A stretch of 64,000 bases of DNA from Erythrobacter sp. (GTDB lineage Bacteria; Pseudomonadota; Alphaproteobacteria; Sphingomonadales; Sphingomonadaceae). The number at the start of each line of letters is the position of its first letter. The stretch's first letter is position 1. The notes below the pieces were generated by a model. That model was not told where the DNA came from, searched no databases, and saw only the letters and a program-made list of their open reading frames with translations. Shown piece by piece: positions 60,520-64,000 of this stretch. The DNA lies in contig NZ_CP050265.1 of NCBI RefSeq assembly GCF_011765465.1, positions 1,984,001 to 2,048,000 of the forward strand, written 5' to 3'. Both the position numbers and the translations under genes were made by a program.

Positions 60520-62034
60520 ATGCGCTCCGGAACCTTCGCTTCGCTCGCCGCGCTTTGCGCGCTTTCCCTCGCCCCGATGGCGACCGCCCAGCAGGATGCC
60601 GGGCCGGACGATTTCGACGCGCTCGCCGACATCGGCGCGCGGGTCGAGAGGATCAAGCAGTACGACGACGGGCCCGAGGGCATCAATGCCGTCATCGCCT
60701 ATTCGCACACGGCCGGGTTCAAGGCGCGCGATGCGATCGGCGTCGGCATCCTCAAGGGCCGCAGCGTTCTGGTGAAGGACAATATCGAGACCAAGGAATG
60801 GCCGACCACGGCGGGCAGCCTTGCATTGGCGCAGAACGCGACCCGCCGCGACGCGCCGCTGGTCGCGAACCTGAGGCGTGCGGGCGGCGTCGTGCTGGGC
60901 AAGACCAACCTGTCGGAATGGGCCAATATCCGCGACGACAATTCGACCAGCGGGTGGAGCGCGGTGGGCGGCCTCACGCGCAACCCGCACGCGATCGACC
61001 GCAACGCCTGTGGCTCCTCCTCGGGCAGCGGAGCGGCGATCGCTGCGGGCATGGCCTGGGGCGCGATCGGGACCGAGACGAACGGCTCGATCACCTGCCC
61101 GGCGAGCATCAACGGGATCGTCGGGTTCAAGCCGAGCGTCGGACTGGTCAGCCGCACCCATGTCGTGCCGATCTCCTCGACGCAGGACACCGCCGGGCCG
61201 ATGACGCGGACCGTCTACGACGCCGCGCTGCTGCTCTCGGCCATTGCGGGAGAAGACCCGGCGGACCCGGTGACCCTGGGCGTGCCGCGCCAGTCCGACT
61301 ACACCGAGGGGCTGCGCACCGCCTCGCTCGAAGGCGTGCGCGTCGGCGTGATGCGCAAGCAGTTGGGCAGCCGTGCCGATGTGCGCGCCGTCTTCGAGAA
61401 GGCGCTCGAGGACATGAAGGCGCAGGGCGCGGTGCTGGTCGATATCGAATTCGATCCCGACCCCGAGATGTACCGCGACAGTTTCACCGTGCTGAAATAC
61501 GAACTGCGCGAGGAAATGGGCCGCTATCTCGCCTCCATCCCCGCCTTCGCCGAGGGAGAAACCCCGCGCAGCCTCGCCGACCTGATCGCTTTCAACGAGG
61601 CGAATGCAGACAGGGAAATGCGCTGGTTCGGGCAGGACATCTTCCTCGAGGCCGAGGCGACCACCGACCGCGAAGCCTATGAGAAGGCGCGCTCCAACGC
61701 CTTGCGCATCGCCGGGCCGGAAACCCTCGACAGGATTTTCGCAGAGAACCACGTCGCCGTGATCGTCGCCCCGACGCGCGGGCCGGCCTGGGTGAACGAC
61801 CTCGTCAACGGCGACAATTACGGCGGGTCCATCGGCTTCGGCAGCCCCGCCGCGATCGCGGGCTATCCGCACCTCACCGTGCCGATGGGCGCTATCGAGC
61901 GGCTGCCGGTGGGTATCAGCTTCATCGGTCCGAAATGGGCCGACCACGAAGTGCTGAAAGCGGGCGCCGCATACGAAAGGGCGCGGACAGCCGTGCTGCC
62001 CGCGCCCTCGTTCAAGCGTTGGTCGGCCGAGTAA
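60520..62034 (+). CDS. Secreted amidase (amidase signature family)
   Basis: A 504-aa amidase-signature enzyme with a signal peptide (1-23, SLAPMATAQ). The Lys is in VLVKDNIET. The Ser-cisSer-Lys block is GSSSGSGAAIAAGMAWGAIGTETNGSITCPAS, which I quote only to mark the GSSSGSG and GSITCP parts as the key residues. Unlike GatA it is exported, so it may act on peptides or amides in the periplasm. It is transcribed against the flanking tig and clpP genes. It starts 130 bp from the clpP start (divergent) and ends 14 bp from the tig stop. Confidence 0.93.
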   Translation: MRSGTFASLAALCALSLAPMATAQQDAGPDDFDALADIGARVERIKQYDDGPEGINAVIAYSHTAGFKARDAIGVGILKGRSVLVKDNIETKEWPTTAGSLALAQNATRRDAPLVANLRRAGGVVLGKTNLSEWANIRDDNSTSGWSAVGGLTRNPHAIDRNACGSSSGSGAAIAAGMAWGAIGTETNGSITCPASINGIVGFKPSVGLVSRTHVVPISSTQDTAGPMTRTVYDAALLLSAIAGEDPADPVTLGVPRQSDYTEGLRTASLEGVRVGVMRKQLGSRADVRAVFEKALEDMKAQGAVLVDIEFDPDPEMYRDSFTVLKYELREEMGRYLASIPAFAEGETPRSLADLIAFNEANADREMRWFGQDIFLEAEATTDREAYEKARSNALRIAGPETLDRIFAENHVAVIVAPTRGPAWVNDLVNGDNYGGSIGFGSPAAIAGYPHLTVPMGAIERLPVGISFIGPKWADHEVLKAGAAYERARTAVLPAPSFKRWSAE

Positions 62035-62047
62035 CCGGCCGTCCGGA

Positions 62048-63652
62048 TCAGTCCTTCGAAGCCGCTTTCTTGGCCGGAGCCTTCTTGGCGGCGGCGGTCT
62101 TCTTCGGCGCGGCCTTCTTGGCGGCGGGCTTGTCGCCCTCTTCCTTGGTGGCGGCTTTCTTCGCGGGCGCCTTCTTGGCCGGAGCCTTCTTCGCCGCCGG
62201 CTTCTTCTCACCCTCGTCGTCGGCAGCCTTCTTGGTCGCGGCGGTCTTCTTGGGGGCAGCCTTCTTGGCAGGCGCCTTCTTCTTCGGCGTCGCCTTGGCC
62301 TTTTCCTTTTCCGCCTCGACGTCCTCGTCCGCCTCGATCGCGGCCTGGAGTTCGTCCTGCGTGACTTCGCGCTCGGTCACTTCGGCCTTGTCGAAGAGGA
62401 AATCGACGACCTTGTCCTCATAGAGCGGCGCGCGCAGCTGGGCGGCGGCCATCGGCTCCTGCTGGATGTACTGGACGAAGCGCTCGCGGTCCTCCTCGCG
62501 GTACTGCGAAGCGGCCTGCTGGATCAGCATCGACATTTCCTGGCTGGTGATCTCGACGCCGTTCGCCTGCCCGATCTCGGACAGCAGCAGGCCGAGCCGC
62601 ACACGGCGTTCGGCGATCGCCTTGTAGTCGTCCTTTTCTTCCTCGATCTGCTTCAGCGCGGCTTCGGGGTCTTCCTCCTTCGCGGCTTCCTGCTGAAGCT
62701 GGGCCCAGATCTGCTCGAACTCGGCATCGACCATGCCCTGCGGCACGGGGAAGTCGTGCCCCGCGGCAAGCTGGTCGAGCAGGGCGCGCTTCATCTGCGT
62801 GCGGGTGAGCCCGGCGGTCTGCTGTTCGAGCTGGCCGCGCATCAGTTCCTTGAGCTTGTCGAGGCTGTCGAGGCCGAGGTTCTTGGCGAAGTCGTCGTCG
62901 ACCTTGGTCTCGCCTTCGACCTTCACCGCCTTCACGGTGACATCGAAGGTCGCCTCTTTCCCGGCGAGGTGTTCGGCCTGGTATTCCTCGGGGAAGGTGA
63001 CGGTGATCGTCTTTTCCTCGCCCTTCTTCACCCCGACGAGCTGTTCCTCGAAGCCGGGAATGAACGTGCCCGAACCGAGCACCAGCGGCGCGTCCTCGGC
63101 AGCGCCGCCTTCGAAGGGTTCGCCGTCGAGCTTGCCGACGAAATCGATCACGACCTGGTCGCCTTCGGCCGCCTTCTTGGTCTTGGCCGCGTCCTTGTAG
63201 CTCTTGTTCTGACCCGCGATGCCCTCGATCGCTTCCATCACCTGCTCGTCCGTGACCGGCACGACCAGCTTTTCGAGCTTGAGACCGTCGGTGCTTGGTG
63301 CCTCGATCTCGGGCAGGACTTCGAGTTCGACCGTAATCTCGGCGTCCTTGCCTTCGTCATAGCCTTCGCCGAGCGCGACCTGCGGCTGCATCGCCGGGCG
63401 CAGTTCCTCGGAGCGGATCAGCTGGTCGACCGAATCGCGGATCGTGTCGTTGACGACCTGCGCGTGCAGCTGCTCGCCGTGCATCTTCTTGACGAGATTG
63501 GCCGGCACCTTCCCCGGGCGGAAGCCGGGCATACGCACCTGCGGCGCGATCTTCTTGATCTCGGCGTCGATCCGGGCCGCGATGTCGGCGGCGGGAATCG
63601 TGATGACATAGCCGCGCTTGAGGCCTTCATTGGTGGTCTGCTTGGTCTGCAT
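62048..63652 (-). CDS. tig: Trigger factor with a long Lys/Ala/Pro-rich C-terminal tail
   Basis: A ribosome-associated chaperone and prolyl isomerase (534 aa, versus about 430-450 usual). The N-terminal ribosome-binding domain has the signature GFRPGKVP (43-50). The FKBP-type PPIase domain lies at about 155-245 (GDQVVIDFVGKLDGEPFEGG), and the helical arms of the C-terminal domain follow (to about 440). Residues 449-534 (DNA 62051-62308) are an added tail of AAKKAPAKK-type repeats resembling a histone H1 tail. The tail is probably disordered, strongly positive and able to bind RNA or DNA. Confidence 0.94.
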   Translation of the reverse strand: MQTKQTTNEGLKRGYVITIPAADIAARIDAEIKKIAPQVRMPGFRPGKVPANLVKKMHGEQLHAQVVNDTIRDSVDQLIRSEELRPAMQPQVALGEGYDEGKDAEITVELEVLPEIEAPSTDGLKLEKLVVPVTDEQVMEAIEGIAGQNKSYKDAAKTKKAAEGDQVVIDFVGKLDGEPFEGGAAEDAPLVLGSGTFIPGFEEQLVGVKKGEEKTITVTFPEEYQAEHLAGKEATFDVTVKAVKVEGETKVDDDFAKNLGLDSLDKLKELMRGQLEQQTAGLTRTQMKRALLDQLAAGHDFPVPQGMVDAEFEQIWAQLQQEAAKEEDPEAALKQIEEEKDDYKAIAERRVRLGLLLSEIGQANGVEITSQEMSMLIQQAASQYREEDRERFVQYIQQEPMAAAQLRAPLYEDKVVDFLFDKAEVTEREVTQDELQAAIEADEDVEAEKEKAKATPKKKAPAKKAAPKKTAATKKAADDEGEKKPAAKKAPAKKAPAKKAATKEEGDKPAAKKAAPKKTAAAKKAPAKKAASKD

Positions 63653-63712
63653 GGGGTCGGTACGAAGCCTTCTAGATCAAAACGTGGATGTCGCGAGCCT
63701 CTCAGGCGCAAC

Positions 63713-63797
63713 TGGTGCGGGCGAAGGGACTCGAACCCCCACATCTTGCGATACCAGAACCTAAATCTGGCGCGTCTACCAGTTCCGCCACGCCCGC
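63713..63797 (-). tRNA. tRNA-Leu (UAG anticodon)
   Basis: An 85-nt tRNA with encoded CCA. The acceptor stem pairs GCGGGCG with CGCCCGC. The D arm begins TGGCGGAACTGGTAGACGC. The anticodon stem-loop is CCAGA-TTTAGGT-TCTGG, with anticodon TAG reading CUA codons. The long variable arm (TATCGCAAGATGT) marks a class II leucine tRNA. The T arm is GGGGG-TTCGAGT-CCC. It lies 61 bp upstream of tig on the same strand. Confidence 0.97.
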
Positions 63798-63969
63798 GAG
63801 CCTGAACGAAGCCGCGCGGGAAACCGTCCGGTCCCCCGCGCGTATCAGCGCGCCTCTATATCCTGCCGCATAAAAGGGCAAGCTCTGGCTGATTTGCGTC
63901 CGGTCGGGCGTGCCGGGGCGGAACGATCGCGGCGCGGGGAGGATTGATTCGGCAAAGGAGGATGCCCCG

Positions 63970-64000
63970 ATGGCCGACGACAAGACCGCCCCCCACGACA
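63970..64000 (+). CDS. Start of a gene running off the window end
   Basis: An ATG at 63970 is preceded by a strong AAGGAGG at 63955-63961 (8-bp spacing). The first codons give MADDKTAPHD, a hydrophilic N-terminus. Too short to identify. Confidence 0.6.
   Translation, partial: MADDKTAPHD

Overview
The window is chromosomal DNA from a high-G+C alphaproteobacterium. It most likely belongs to the Sphingomonadales, and to the Erythrobacteraceae within them. The evidence is the gene content: a CtrA-pathway histidine phosphotransferase (ChpT), an ATP12-type F1 assembly chaperone, a UrcA-family protein, a TIGR02186/TauE pair, an S46 peptidase, GatCAB, an RpoH with the alphaproteobacterial RpoH box, and a type A RNase P RNA. 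The assignment comes from recognising families, not from a database search. No insertion sequence, prophage, integrase or CRISPR array was seen.

Layout, left to right. (1) 0.1-5.9 kb, +: penicillin-acylase-type Ntn hydrolase, double-domain M16 peptidase, and a small conserved protein with its own terminator. (2) 6-15.3 kb, -: rpsU with a strong terminator, an FKBP isomerase, and gatC-gatA-orf55-orf127-gatB, in which two small membrane-protein genes sit between gatA and gatB. S46 peptidase, a Kef-type antiporter and a universal stress protein follow. (3) 15.5-18.8 kb, +: a tightly coupled crcB-rluC-HAD-small membrane protein-ATP12 run ending at a large palindrome. (4) 18.9-22.5 kb, -: a four-gene Mla-type lipid transport operon. 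(5) valS (+), then a winged-helix/TPR membrane regulator (-) divergent from urcA (+), then queE (+). (6) 29.3-35.8 kb, -: HerA-like ATPase, TauE/TIGR02186 pair, and an NfrB-like glycosyltransferase coupled to a reduced NfrA-like barrel protein. (7) 36-42 kb, +: the complete Mrp cation/proton antiporter operon. (8) 42-48 kb: small stress and metabolic genes, a TorF-type porin, a PPP phosphatase, UDP-glucose dehydrogenase and rnpB.

(9) 48.3-52.8 kb: a - strand run of JAMM peptidase, ChpT and AmiD-type amidase that starts 5 bp from rluD (+). rluD is followed by rpoH, whose UUCG-loop terminator lies inside the end of the opposing gene. (10) 52.9-56.7 kb, +: mtgA, a CDF metal exporter, an ECF sigma factor, an RskA-like anti-sigma factor and a secreted fasciclin protein. 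This resembles the actinobacterial SigK/RskA/fasciclin arrangement. A possible unannotated small transcript with its own terminator follows. (11) 57.1-63.8 kb: amino-acid racemase, clpX, clpP, an oppositely oriented secreted amidase, trigger factor with a long histone-like Lys/Ala/Pro tail, and tRNA-Leu(UAG). The window ends in the first codons of a gene with a strong ribosome binding site.

Themes. Start/stop overlaps (ATGA or GTGA) are very common, so most same-strand runs are probably translationally coupled operons. Envelope biology dominates: lipid transport, peptidoglycan, exopolysaccharide, periplasmic hydrolases, and ion and pH homeostasis. The best candidates for something undescribed are the reduced NfrA/NfrB pair (32964-35785), the low-G+C insertion inside the gat operon (11946-12493), the ECF/anti-sigma/fasciclin unit with its downstream small transcript (54526-57118), the tailed trigger factor, and the paired long palindromes at 18.8 and 22.6 kb.
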